From positions 1 through 20,372 of the forward strand of contig JANXRT010000114.1 in NCBI GenBank assembly GCA_025356735.1: a stretch of DNA of 20,372 nucleotides, in the 5' to 3' direction. Positions 7,944-14,790 of the stretch are shown in pieces. The translations under genes were made by a program, and so were the position numbers. This DNA is from Acetobacteraceae bacterium. Its GTDB lineage: Bacteria; Pseudomonadota; Alphaproteobacteria; Acetobacterales; Acetobacteraceae. The first letter of the stretch is position 1. Each line of letters opens with the position of its first letter. Under the pieces are notes generated by a model. That model did not search any database. It was not told where the DNA came from and saw only the letters and a program-made list of their open reading frames with translations.

Positions 7944-8273
7944 GCGGTCCTCCGGGGGATTGGCAGGATCGTCGGACGGCACGGCGGGCAGGTCAATCAC
8001 AGGAGCAGGAGCGGGCATGCGATAGGGAGCGGCACGAACCATGCGGCTTCCCATGCAGCTACGTTGGAAGCATCAGAGCCGCGCCGGTGGCGGGGTCGCC
8101 TGCCGGCACGAAACCATGACGCACGAAGGATGACCCTTGCCTCTTCTTTCCGGTTTCGGATCGTTAGGAGATCGCAACTAAAATCTTAACAAATCCGACA
8201 CGGAGCCGACATGAAGCATCAACGTAATTATGTTACTTACGGTTTATTATTGGTTAGTTAGAGGGAAGATAGA
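7944..8273. other. Intergenic region upstream of the GGT-family gene and the PhoD-like gene
   Basis: This 330-bp region separates two divergent genes. The left part (to about 8054) is an in-frame, Pro/Ala-rich upstream extension of the GGT-like gene that I do not consider translated. The right part, 8160-8273, is strikingly AT-rich against the GC-rich surroundings, as expected for a promoter or untranslated leader. TAAAAT at 8179-8184 could be a -10 element, but I see no good -35. GTAA-N5-TTAC at 8224-8236 is a short inverted repeat. No Pho-box direct repeat is recognisable. GAGGGA at 8261-8266 is the ribosome-binding site for the ATG at 8274. Confidence 0.45.
8211..8261 (+). CDS. Possible 16-codon leader peptide ORF
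   Basis: ATG 8211 to TAG 8259-8261 encodes MKHQRNYVTYGLLLVS. GGAG lies 7 nt upstream of the ATG, a good ribosome-binding site, and the TAG overlaps the first base of the GAGGGA site that serves the PhoD-like gene at 8274. Translation of this short frame could therefore affect initiation downstream. The region is AT-rich and short, so the frame could be chance; no attenuator hairpins or codon runs support it. Confidence 0.25.
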   Translation: MKHQRNYVTYGLLLVS

Positions 8274-10175
8274 ATGAGCCACCCAGCCGCCAAACCGTTT
8301 CGCCAGAAGCTGCTGGCGGCCACGATGCTGAGCGTCGTTCTGCTCGGCTCCGTCGGCGCGGCGTCGGCGGCCACCTTCTTCAACGCCGTCGCCGCCGGCG
8401 ACATGTCGGCAAGCGACGCGATCCTGTGGACCCGTGCCGACAATGGCGGCGCGACCACCAGCCTGACGGCGCAGGTCTCGACGGATGCCGCATTCGGCAG
8501 CATCGTCTGGAGTGGCGCCGGCAGCACGGTGGCCGCCAACGACTACACGCTGAAGCTCGTCGCCACCGGGCTGGCGGGTAACACGCAGTATTTCTACCGG
8601 TTTACGGACGGCACCACGGCGAGCCAGACCGGCCGGTTCACCACCACGCCGGCGCCCAACCAGAACGTCCACTACAAGATCGGCTTCACCGGCGACGCCG
8701 ACGGCAATTTCCGTCCCTTTTCGTCGATGAACAATTTCGGCACCGCCGCCAATCCCGGCTCGGTCGGCCTGAATTCCTTCATCTTCCTTGGCGACACGAT
8801 GTACGAAACCGCCAGCCCCGGCTCGCCGGCGGTGCCGTTGCTCACGCCGACCAGCACACCGGCCCAGTCCGCCGCCGGGCTGGTGGTCTATGACACCAAA
8901 TATCTGCAGAACATTTCCGGCGTCACCACCGCTGGCGTGGCGACACCGGCCGGCCAGCAGGAGCTGAAGAGCTTCCTCGCCGCCCAGGGCACCTACACGC
9001 TGCTCGACAACCACGAGCTCAGCAACAAGCAGCTGCAATCGGGCGGCGCGCCGCTTGCCGCTGCCTCGCCGAACGCCAACCCGGCCTTCGACGCAAATAC
9101 CACCGGCGCCTACAACAATCAGACCGTCGGCTTCCTGACCACCGAAAAGTCGTTCCTCAACTATCACCCGACCACGGCGGACATCCAGGGAACACCCGTC
9201 GGCGGGCTGACGATTTCCGGCCCGACGGTGAACGCGTCCGGCGACACGCGCAGCAACGGCACCGCGATCAACTACCTGACCCGGTCCTGGGGCCAGAACG
9301 CCCGCTACATCCAGCTCGACGACCGATCCTACCGCGATGTTCGGCTTGACGTCTCCGGCGGCCCGCGCGCCGCCAACCCGAACCGCACCATGCTCGGCGC
9401 CACGCAGCTCGCCTGGTTCAAGAGCACCCTGGCCGCGGCGCAGGCCGCTGGCACGACCTGGAAGGTGATTTCGGTTTCCACACCGATCGATCAGACCGGA
9501 GGCAACCAGGACACCAAGTCCTGGGCGGGCGGCTTCCAGGCCGAGCGCAACGACATCCTGAAATACATCGTCGACAACCACATCGACCACGTCGTGTTCC
9601 TGACCACCGACGATCACCAGATGCGCACCACGGCGCTGCAGTACGAGCCCGATCCGATCAACCATGCGGGCGTCTTCGCTCCCGTTCCTGGCGCTTTCCA
9701 GATACTCACCGGCCCGCTCGGCGCGTTCGGTCCGGACGCCATCACCGACCACAGCTTCGCCAACATCCAGGCGCTGCTGAACAACCCGGCGACCGGCGTC
9801 ATCAACAATCCCGACCTGATCGCGCATGGTGATCCCGTGGTCGGGCTGGTCGGCTTCAAGGGCCTCGACAACGTCGTACGCGCCGGCGATGCGAATGCTG
9901 CGACGCATCCGACCAGCGTCGATTTCTACGCGCCGGACCAGTTCGGCTACACCACGCTCGACTTCAGCACCGACGGCAACCTGCGTGTCGAGAGCTACGG
10001 CATCAACTCCTACAATGCGGACTGCTACGCCAATGCGGCCTGCATCGCCGCGATCGCCAACCAGGCGCCGTCGCTGATCATGGGCTTCTCGATCGACGTG
10101 CCGGAGCCGGGCTCGATGGCCCTGCTGGTCACCGGCCTGTTGGGCGTCATAGGCGTGGTTCGCCGCCGCGGCTGA
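8274..10175 (+). CDS. Secreted PhoD-like metallophosphoesterase with PEP-CTERM tail
   Basis: A 633-residue exported protein. Residues 1-33 are a signal peptide (cut likely after ASA). The N-terminal domain (about 34-125) has the PhoD-type opening AAGDMSASDAILWTRADN. The metallophosphatase domain carries GDTMYE (173-178), LDNHELSN (244-251), YIQLDDRSYRDVR and a late FLTTDDHQ, matching the GDxxY, D-D-H-E, LDxRxYR and G-D-x-H positions of PhoD alkaline phosphatases. A GSC-type cysteine motif seen in many PhoD proteins appears as TGDADGN. The last 25 residues (VPEPGSMALL, hydrophobic helix, RRRG) are a PEP-CTERM sorting signal, recognised by an exosortase not in this window. It likely releases phosphate from phosphodiesters or monoesters outside the cytoplasm. 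Start: GAGGGA 7 nt upstream of ATG 8274. Confidence 0.9.
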   Translation: MSHPAAKPFRQKLLAATMLSVVLLGSVGAASAATFFNAVAAGDMSASDAILWTRADNGGATTSLTAQVSTDAAFGSIVWSGAGSTVAANDYTLKLVATGLAGNTQYFYRFTDGTTASQTGRFTTTPAPNQNVHYKIGFTGDADGNFRPFSSMNNFGTAANPGSVGLNSFIFLGDTMYETASPGSPAVPLLTPTSTPAQSAAGLVVYDTKYLQNISGVTTAGVATPAGQQELKSFLAAQGTYTLLDNHELSNKQLQSGGAPLAAASPNANPAFDANTTGAYNNQTVGFLTTEKSFLNYHPTTADIQGTPVGGLTISGPTVNASGDTRSNGTAINYLTRSWGQNARYIQLDDRSYRDVRLDVSGGPRAANPNRTMLGATQLAWFKSTLAAAQAAGTTWKVISVSTPIDQTGGNQDTKSWAGGFQAERNDILKYIVDNHIDHVVFLTTDDHQMRTTALQYEPDPINHAGVFAPVPGAFQILTGPLGAFGPDAITDHSFANIQALLNNPATGVINNPDLIAHGDPVVGLVGFKGLDNVVRAGDANAATHPTSVDFYAPDQFGYTTLDFSTDGNLRVESYGINSYNADCYANAACIAAIANQAPSLIMGFSIDVPEPGSMALLVTGLLGVIGVVRRRG

Positions 10176-10235
10176 AGTTGCGCGCAGCAAGGAGGCGTGG
10201 AAACATCGGGGAACCAGCGTCAAGGAACGCGCCCG

Positions 10236-10946
10236 ATGAACAATCCCGCCCCCTACCGCGCCTACACGCCCGGCACCCAGCCGCCGCTTGCCTCGCACGC
10301 CTATCGCGGCACGATTAGGCGCCACCCCTTGCAGCCACTCCATCCGATGCCGCAGACAATCACGGAGGTCACGGGGCCCAGCTTTTCGCCGACCCGCTAC
10401 AAGCCAATGGCCGACATGACGGCGACTGGCGCGGCAGCCCCGCTCGGTGAGCGCATCCTGGTCGCCGGCCGCATCGCCGACGAGGATGGCCGCCCGGTGG
10501 CGCACACCATGGTGGAAATCTGGCAGGCCAATGCCGCCGGCCGCTACAACCATCCGGGCGACACCCACGACGCGCCAATCGACGCCAATTTCCACGGCGC
10601 CGGCCGCGTGTTCACCGACGCCGAGGGCAACTACTCGGTGCAGACCATCCGTCCCGGCGCCTATCCGTGGCCGAACGGACCTAATAGCTGGCGCCCCAGC
10701 CACATCCACTTCTCCTTCTTCGGCCCGGCCTTCGCCACCCGGCTGGTGACCCAGATGTATTTCGAGGGCGATCCCCTTCTACCCCTCGATCCGGTGTTCA
10801 TGGCGGTGCCCGATGAAGCGGCGCGTGCCAGGCTGGTGGCGCCGCTCGACATGGCCATCACCCGCCCGGGCTTCGCCCTCGGCTACCGCTTCGACGTCGT
10901 GCTGCGCGGCCGGACCGCGACGCCGATGGAGGACAACCATCCATGA
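10236..10946 (+). CDS. pcaH: Protocatechuate 3,4-dioxygenase beta subunit
   Basis: A 236-residue intradiol dioxygenase subunit. With PcaG it opens the ring of protocatechuate to 3-carboxy-cis,cis-muconate using non-haem Fe(III). The four iron ligands line up: Tyr104 in AAGRYNHPGD, Tyr143 in PGAYPWPN, and His156/His158 in WRPSHIHF; the catalytic Arg153 is also present. The N-terminal 60 residues match the usual PcaH beta-subunit N-terminal domain (YKPMADMT just before the core). Length is normal. ATG 10236 has AAGGA 9 nt upstream. An upstream in-frame GTG at 10197 sits only 1 nt after AAGGAGG, so it is unlikely to be the start. The gene overlaps pcaG by ATGA, consistent with coupled 1:1 synthesis. 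Confidence 0.95.
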   Translation: MNNPAPYRAYTPGTQPPLASHAYRGTIRRHPLQPLHPMPQTITEVTGPSFSPTRYKPMADMTATGAAAPLGERILVAGRIADEDGRPVAHTMVEIWQANAAGRYNHPGDTHDAPIDANFHGAGRVFTDAEGNYSVQTIRPGAYPWPNGPNSWRPSHIHFSFFGPAFATRLVTQMYFEGDPLLPLDPVFMAVPDEAARARLVAPLDMAITRPGFALGYRFDVVLRGRTATPMEDNHP

Positions 10947-11464
10947 CTCCCGCCACCGCCGCTCAGACCATCGGACCGTTCTGGCACCTGCTCGAGGAAA
11001 AATCCTGGGCCGACCTGACCCGGTTCGGCGCTGCGGGCGAGCCCATCGTGCTAACCGGCCGGGTGATCGACGGCGACGGAGCGCCGTTCGCCGACGGCTG
11101 CGTCGAGATATGGCAGTCCGACCCGCCGACGTCCGACATGTTCCCGGGCTTCGGCCGATCGGTGATCGATCCCGCCGGCGAGTTTCGCTTTGTCACCCTG
11201 AAACCCGGCCTGGTTCCCGGCCGCGGCAATGCCCAGCAGGCGCCGCACATCGCAATCTGCATCCACGGCCGCGGGCTGATGCATCAGCTCTACACCCGTG
11301 CCTACTTCGAAAACGATCCGCTGAACGAAACCGATCCGCTGCTGACCTCGATCGAGGCGCCCGCGCGGCGGGGAACATTGATCGCCAAACCGGACGGAGC
11401 CGCCACCTGGCGCCTGGACATCCGGTTGCAGGGCGGCAACGAAACCGTATTCCTGGACGTGTAA
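10943..11464 (+). CDS. pcaG: Protocatechuate 3,4-dioxygenase alpha subunit (short form)
   Basis: A 173-residue partner of PcaH. It shows the alpha-subunit features QTIGPFWHL near the N-terminus, GRVIDGDGAPFADGCVEIWQSDP in the middle, the APHIAICIHGRGLMHQLYTRAYF strand region and the closing DIRLQGGNETVFLDV. Like other alpha subunits it lacks the iron ligands and serves mainly to build the active site at the interface. It is shorter than the roughly 200-residue Pseudomonas PcaG; the difference seems to lie in shortened loops around residues 20-35 and 65-75, not at the ends. It starts inside the pcaH stop (ATGA). No pcaB, pcaC or pcaD follows. Confidence 0.93.
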   Translation: MTPATAAQTIGPFWHLLEEKSWADLTRFGAAGEPIVLTGRVIDGDGAPFADGCVEIWQSDPPTSDMFPGFGRSVIDPAGEFRFVTLKPGLVPGRGNAQQAPHIAICIHGRGLMHQLYTRAYFENDPLNETDPLLTSIEAPARRGTLIAKPDGAATWRLDIRLQGGNETVFLDV

Positions 11465-11491
11465 GGCGGAAAAGCCCTGGCGCCTTCCGCC
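11465..11491. terminator. Possible bidirectional terminator hairpin between pcaG and the thiolase
   Basis: GGCGGAA at 11465-11471 pairs with TTCCGCC at 11485-11491 around a 13-nt loop, directly after the pcaG stop and before the end of the convergent thiolase gene. An AAAA run at about 11498 gives a short U tract only for minus-strand transcripts. Placement between two convergent genes supports terminator function; the weak U tract lowers confidence. Confidence 0.4.
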
Positions 11492-11507
11492 GCACTCAAA
11501 ACCCCGA

Positions 11508-12692
11508 CTACGAAACACGCTCGAAAATAGCCGCGATCCCCTGGCCGCCGCCGATGCACATCGTCACCAGCGCATAGCGCCCGCCAATTCGCTCCAGCTC
11601 GTAAAGTGCCTTGATCGCAATGATCGCGCCGGTCGCCCCAACCGGATGCCCCAGCGAAATGCCCGACCCGTTCGGATTGACCTTGTCGGGATCGAACGCC
11701 AGTTCGCGCGACACCGCGCAGGCCTGGGCCGCGAACGCCTCGTTGGCCTCAATCACGTCAATGTCGTCCATCGTCAGCCCGGCCCGCTCCAGCGCCTTCT
11801 TCGTCGCCGGCACCGGGCCAATCCCCATGATCTTCGGATCGACGCCGGCATGGGCATACGCGACCAGCCGCGCCATCGGCTTCTGGCCGCGCTTGTCCGC
11901 CGTCGCGCGGTCCATCAGCACCAGGGCCGCCGCGCCGTCGTTGATGCCCGAGGCATTGCCCGCCGTCACTGTGCCGTCCTTCTGGAACACCGCGCGCAAC
12001 TTCGAAAAATCCTCGAAGTTGGCGTTCATGCGCACATGCTCGTCGGTGTCGAAGGCAATGTCGCTCTTTTTAGAGCGCAGCATCACCGGCAGGATCTGGT
12101 CCTTGAACCGCCCCTCGGTGATCGCGCGCGCCGCCCGGTGATGGCTTTCAGTGGCAAGCTTGTCCTGGTCGTCGCGGCTGATGCCGAACTGCGCCGCCAC
12201 GTTCTCGGCCGTGATGCCCATGTGGATGTTGTGGAACGGATCATGCAAGGCAGCGACCATCATGTCGATCATCTGCACGTCGCCCATCCTGGCACCCCAA
12301 CGCGCGCCCGACGCCTGGTAGGCCGCCCGGCTCATGCTCTCCGCCCCACCCGCCACCGCGATATCCGCGTCGCCCAGGGTGATCGCATTGGCCGCGGAAA
12401 CAATGGCCTGCAAGCCGGAGCCGCAAAGCCGGTTCAACGTCAGCGCCGGCGTGCCCTCGCCAACGCCGCCGTTCATCGCCGCCACCCGCGACAGGTACAT
12501 GTCCTTGGGCTCGGTGTGGATGACGTTGCCGAACACCACGTGCCCAACCTCCTGCCCATCCACCTTGGCGCGGGCAAGCGCCTCGCGCACCACCTGCGCC
12601 GCAAGCTCGGTCGGCGCGATGTCCTTCAGGCTGCCGCCGAAATCGCCGATGGCCGTACGCACGCCGCTGACCACGACCACATCACGCTGCAT
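11508..12692 (-). CDS. bktB: Beta-ketothiolase / acetyl-CoA acetyltransferase (BktB type)
   Basis: A 394-residue thiolase resembling Cupriavidus BktB closely from end to end (VVVVSGVRTAIGDFGGSLKDIAPTEL at the start, ALVTMCIGGGQGIAAIFER at the end). Catalytic residues are Cys90 in NRLCGSGLQ, His349 in SLGHPVGATG, and Cys379 in MCIGGGQG. It condenses or cleaves acyl-CoA and acetyl-CoA; BktB accepts C4-C6 beta-ketoacyl-CoAs and feeds polyhydroxyalkanoate synthesis or degradation pathways. Its position facing pcaHG raises the possibility that it also serves the beta-ketoadipate pathway, but the sequence is BktB-like rather than PcaF-like. ATG 12692 has AGGAGA about 7 nt upstream; an open frame continues upstream to 12914 through the intergenic repeat and is not expected to be translated. 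Confidence 0.93.
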   Translation of the reverse strand: MQRDVVVVSGVRTAIGDFGGSLKDIAPTELAAQVVREALARAKVDGQEVGHVVFGNVIHTEPKDMYLSRVAAMNGGVGEGTPALTLNRLCGSGLQAIVSAANAITLGDADIAVAGGAESMSRAAYQASGARWGARMGDVQMIDMMVAALHDPFHNIHMGITAENVAAQFGISRDDQDKLATESHHRAARAITEGRFKDQILPVMLRSKKSDIAFDTDEHVRMNANFEDFSKLRAVFQKDGTVTAGNASGINDGAAALVLMDRATADKRGQKPMARLVAYAHAGVDPKIMGIGPVPATKKALERAGLTMDDIDVIEANEAFAAQACAVSRELAFDPDKVNPNGSGISLGHPVGATGAIIAIKALYELERIGGRYALVTMCIGGGQGIAAIFERVS

Positions 12693-12778
12693 GACACTCT
12701 CTCCTGGATTTCCCCGCAATGTGACGCGGGATCGACGCCCCGGCAACCGGTCGGGTAAGCTGCTGCGCCGCAGGCAGA

Positions 12779-12897
12779 AAGCTTGGGCTCTGCCCAAACC
12801 CGCCAAGGGGCAGTCGCCCCTTGTACCCCCTACACCTAAGGGATGCGCCCTCCGGCGCTTCCGGAGCGGGCTAAGGGGCAAAGCCCCAGCCTTCTTG
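12779..12897 (+). repeat. Intergenic hairpin repeat, copy A
   Basis: A roughly 119-bp element between the divergent thiolase and oxidoreductase genes, matching a second copy at 18100-18222 along its whole length in the same orientation. It folds into four hairpins: TTGGGC/GCCCAA (12783-12797, TCT loop), AAGGGGC/GCCCCTT (12805-12822, AGTC loop), CTCCGG/CCGGAG (12850-12866), and GGGGC/GCCCC (12875-12887, AAA loop). Its end is about 30 nt upstream of the ATG at 12929. Confidence 0.85.
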
Positions 12898-12928
12898 CCT
12901 ACGGCGTAAAGCAATCAAGGAAGCCGCA

Positions 12929-13903
12929 ATGTCCGCAACACAGAACGAAGCCGTGATCGTCGATGCGGCCTCCAACACGAAGCTGAGCTTCGCCAGCGTC
13001 GCGATCCCCGAGGCTGCACAAGGGCAGGCATTGGTAAGGGTGCGGGCGTTCTCCCTGAACCGCGGCGAGACCAAGCGCGCGCTGACCGCGGCGCCGGATG
13101 GTTCGCGACCGGGTTGGGACGTGGCCGGCGTGATAGAGCAGCAGGCGCCGGGTGGGCGGGGGCCAGCCGTTGGCACGCGCGTGGTCGGGCTGGTTAACAC
13201 GGCGATCGCACCGGGCAGCTGGGCGCGGTTCGTGTCTGTTGGGCTGGAGCATCTGGCGCCGGTGCCCGAAGGCGTTACCGATGCACAAGCTTCGACGTTG
13301 CCGGTCGCCGGGCTGACGGCGTTGCATGCGTTGCGCCAGGGCGGGATGCTGGCCGGCAAGCGCATTCTGATCACCGGGGCCAGCGGCGGTGCCGGCGATT
13401 TTGCGTTGCAGCTGGCACGGCTGTCGGGTGCCGGCAGCCTCGTCGCGCATATTCGCAGCGACGCCCACGAGGCCAACGTGCGCGCCGCCGGTGCTACCGA
13501 GATCGCGCTCGGTTCGATCCTCGACGCGGCGCGGCCGCATGGCCCCTATGACGTGATCATCGACAGCGTCGGCGGCGATGTGCTTGGCATGGCATTGGGC
13601 ATGCTGGCGGTTGGCGGCGTCTGCGTGAATTTCGGAGTGTCCGCCGGCAACGCGGTGACGTTCGAGGCGCGGGAATTCTTCTCCGTCGGCCGCACCAAAC
13701 TCTACGGCCTCATCCTGTTCGAGGAGCTGAACACGGCCGAGAGCGGCGCCGTCGGCCTGGCCCGGCTGGCCGCCATGGTGGCGCAGGGCGGCCTCAAGCC
13801 GCGCATCAGCGTCGAGGCGTCTTGGCGTGAGATCGGGCGGGTCGCGCACGGGCTGATCGACCGCGCCTTCACCGGCAAGGCTGTCCTGCACGTGGCTGAC
13901 TGA
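12929..13903 (+). CDS. Zinc-free MDR-family NAD(P)H:quinone oxidoreductase-like protein
   Basis: A 324-residue medium-chain dehydrogenase/reductase without the zinc-binding Cys/His set, as in quinone oxidoreductases. The GroES-like N-terminal domain (about 10-125) includes VRAFSLNRGETKR and PGWDVAGVIE. The Rossmann domain has LITGASGGAGDFALQLA (nucleotide-binding glycines at 150-156) and later YDVIIDSVGGDVLGMAL. It is likely a soluble NADPH-dependent reductase of quinones or enones; the substrate cannot be read from sequence. ATG 12929 has AAGGAAG about 6 nt upstream. Its stop overlaps the ATG of the next gene in TGATG, so both are co-translated. The hairpin repeat copy A lies immediately upstream and may be in the leader. 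Confidence 0.9.
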   Translation: MSATQNEAVIVDAASNTKLSFASVAIPEAAQGQALVRVRAFSLNRGETKRALTAAPDGSRPGWDVAGVIEQQAPGGRGPAVGTRVVGLVNTAIAPGSWARFVSVGLEHLAPVPEGVTDAQASTLPVAGLTALHALRQGGMLAGKRILITGASGGAGDFALQLARLSGAGSLVAHIRSDAHEANVRAAGATEIALGSILDAARPHGPYDVIIDSVGGDVLGMALGMLAVGGVCVNFGVSAGNAVTFEAREFFSVGRTKLYGLILFEELNTAESGAVGLARLAAMVAQGGLKPRISVEASWREIGRVAHGLIDRAFTGKAVLHVAD

Positions 13904-14790
13904 TGCATCGCACGGTCCGCACTCCCACGCTGGAGATCGCCTACGAGCAAACAGGGTCGGAGGATGGCGACCCGGTGATCCTGCTGCATGGCTTCCCGTA
14001 CGACGTGCGTGGCTGGGATGGTTGCGTGCCGCTGCTCGCCGCCGCCGGCTGCCGGGTAATTGTGCCGTGGCTGCGCGGCTACGGCCCGACGCGGTTTCTC
14101 GATCCCGCAACGCCGCGTTCCGGCCAGCAGGCGGCGCTGGCGGCGGATCTTCTGGCGCTGCTGGATGCTCTGAGCATCCCGCGCGCGACACTGGCCGGCT
14201 ACGATTGGGGCGGTCGGGCTGCCTGCATCGTTTCCGCTTTGTGGCCGGATCGGGTGAGGGGGCTGGTCACCGCCAACGGCTACAACCTGCAGAACATCCC
14301 GATGTCGGTGAAGCCCGCCGCGCCGGTGCAGGAGTTCCGCCACTGGTACCAGTGGTACTTTAACACCGAGCGCGGACGCGCGGGATTGCAGGCCGACCGC
14401 CGCGGCATCTGCCGGCTGCTGTGGCAGCTCTGGTCGCCGAATTTCGCCTTCGACGAGGCGACGTTCGAGCGTAGCGCCGCCAGTTTCGACAACGCCGATT
14501 TCGTCGAGGTGGTGATCCAGTCCTACCGCCACCGCCATCGCGCGGCACCCGGCGACCCCGCCCTGGAATGGATCGAGCGCAAGCTGGAGGCGCAGCCATC
14601 CGTAGAAACTGCCACGGTATCGCTGCACGGCGCGGCGGACGGGGTTGATCCCCTGGGCTCGACCGATCCAACCGCGGGCAAATTCACTGGCTGGTACCGG
14701 CGCGAGATTGTGCCCATCGCCGGTCACTACATGGCCGCCGAGATGACCCAACCGGTGGTCCGTGCGATCGCCGAGCTGCGCGCCCTATAG
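13903..14790 (+). CDS. Alpha/beta hydrolase with Asp nucleophile (epoxide hydrolase-like)
   Basis: A 295-residue alpha/beta hydrolase. The oxyanion-hole motif HGFPYD is at 29-34; the nucleophile elbow GYDWGG has Asp101 in place of Ser, as in epoxide hydrolases and haloalkane dehalogenases; the acid is probably Asp246 (HGAADGVDP) and the base His275 (IAGHYM). The HGFP form of the oxyanion hole fits epoxide hydrolases better than dehalogenases. A helical cap (about 130-215) is Trp/Tyr-rich (HWYQWYFNTERG). It is translationally coupled to the MDR oxidoreductase upstream, suggesting successive steps on one compound. No signal peptide. The 3' end overlaps the convergent MFS gene by 6 bp through a shared CTATAG palindrome. 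Confidence 0.9.
   Translation: MHRTVRTPTLEIAYEQTGSEDGDPVILLHGFPYDVRGWDGCVPLLAAAGCRVIVPWLRGYGPTRFLDPATPRSGQQAALAADLLALLDALSIPRATLAGYDWGGRAACIVSALWPDRVRGLVTANGYNLQNIPMSVKPAAPVQEFRHWYQWYFNTERGRAGLQADRRGICRLLWQLWSPNFAFDEATFERSAASFDNADFVEVVIQSYRHRHRAAPGDPALEWIERKLEAQPSVETATVSLHGAADGVDPLGSTDPTAGKFTGWYRREIVPIAGHYMAAEMTQPVVRAIAELRAL

Noticed and set aside
6597..8189. 530-codon open frame on the plus strand opposite the GGT-like gene
   Set aside because: Low-complexity Arg/Gly/Gln/His composition with no family motif; the opposite strand carries an unmistakable GGT-family protein with a strong ribosome-binding site.
8160..8273. Pho-box or defined sigma-70 promoter upstream of the PhoD-like gene
   Set aside because: No CTGTCAT-type direct repeats and no acceptable -35/-10 pair were found; only a TAAAAT-like -10 candidate.
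8247..10709. 820-codon open frame on the minus strand opposite the PhoD-like gene and pcaH
   Set aside because: It is a shadow of strong GC-rich coding on the plus strand: the composition is Arg/Gly/Val/Ala-rich with no recognisable domain, and it spans two well-supported genes.
12779..12897. Hairpin repeat taken as a CRISPR array
   Set aside because: Only one unit is present at each locus, with no regularly spaced direct repeats or spacers.
12693..12914. N-terminal extension of the thiolase frame through the intergenic repeat
   Set aside because: BktB-like homology starts at the ATG at 12692, which has AGGAGA upstream; the extension translates the hairpin repeat.
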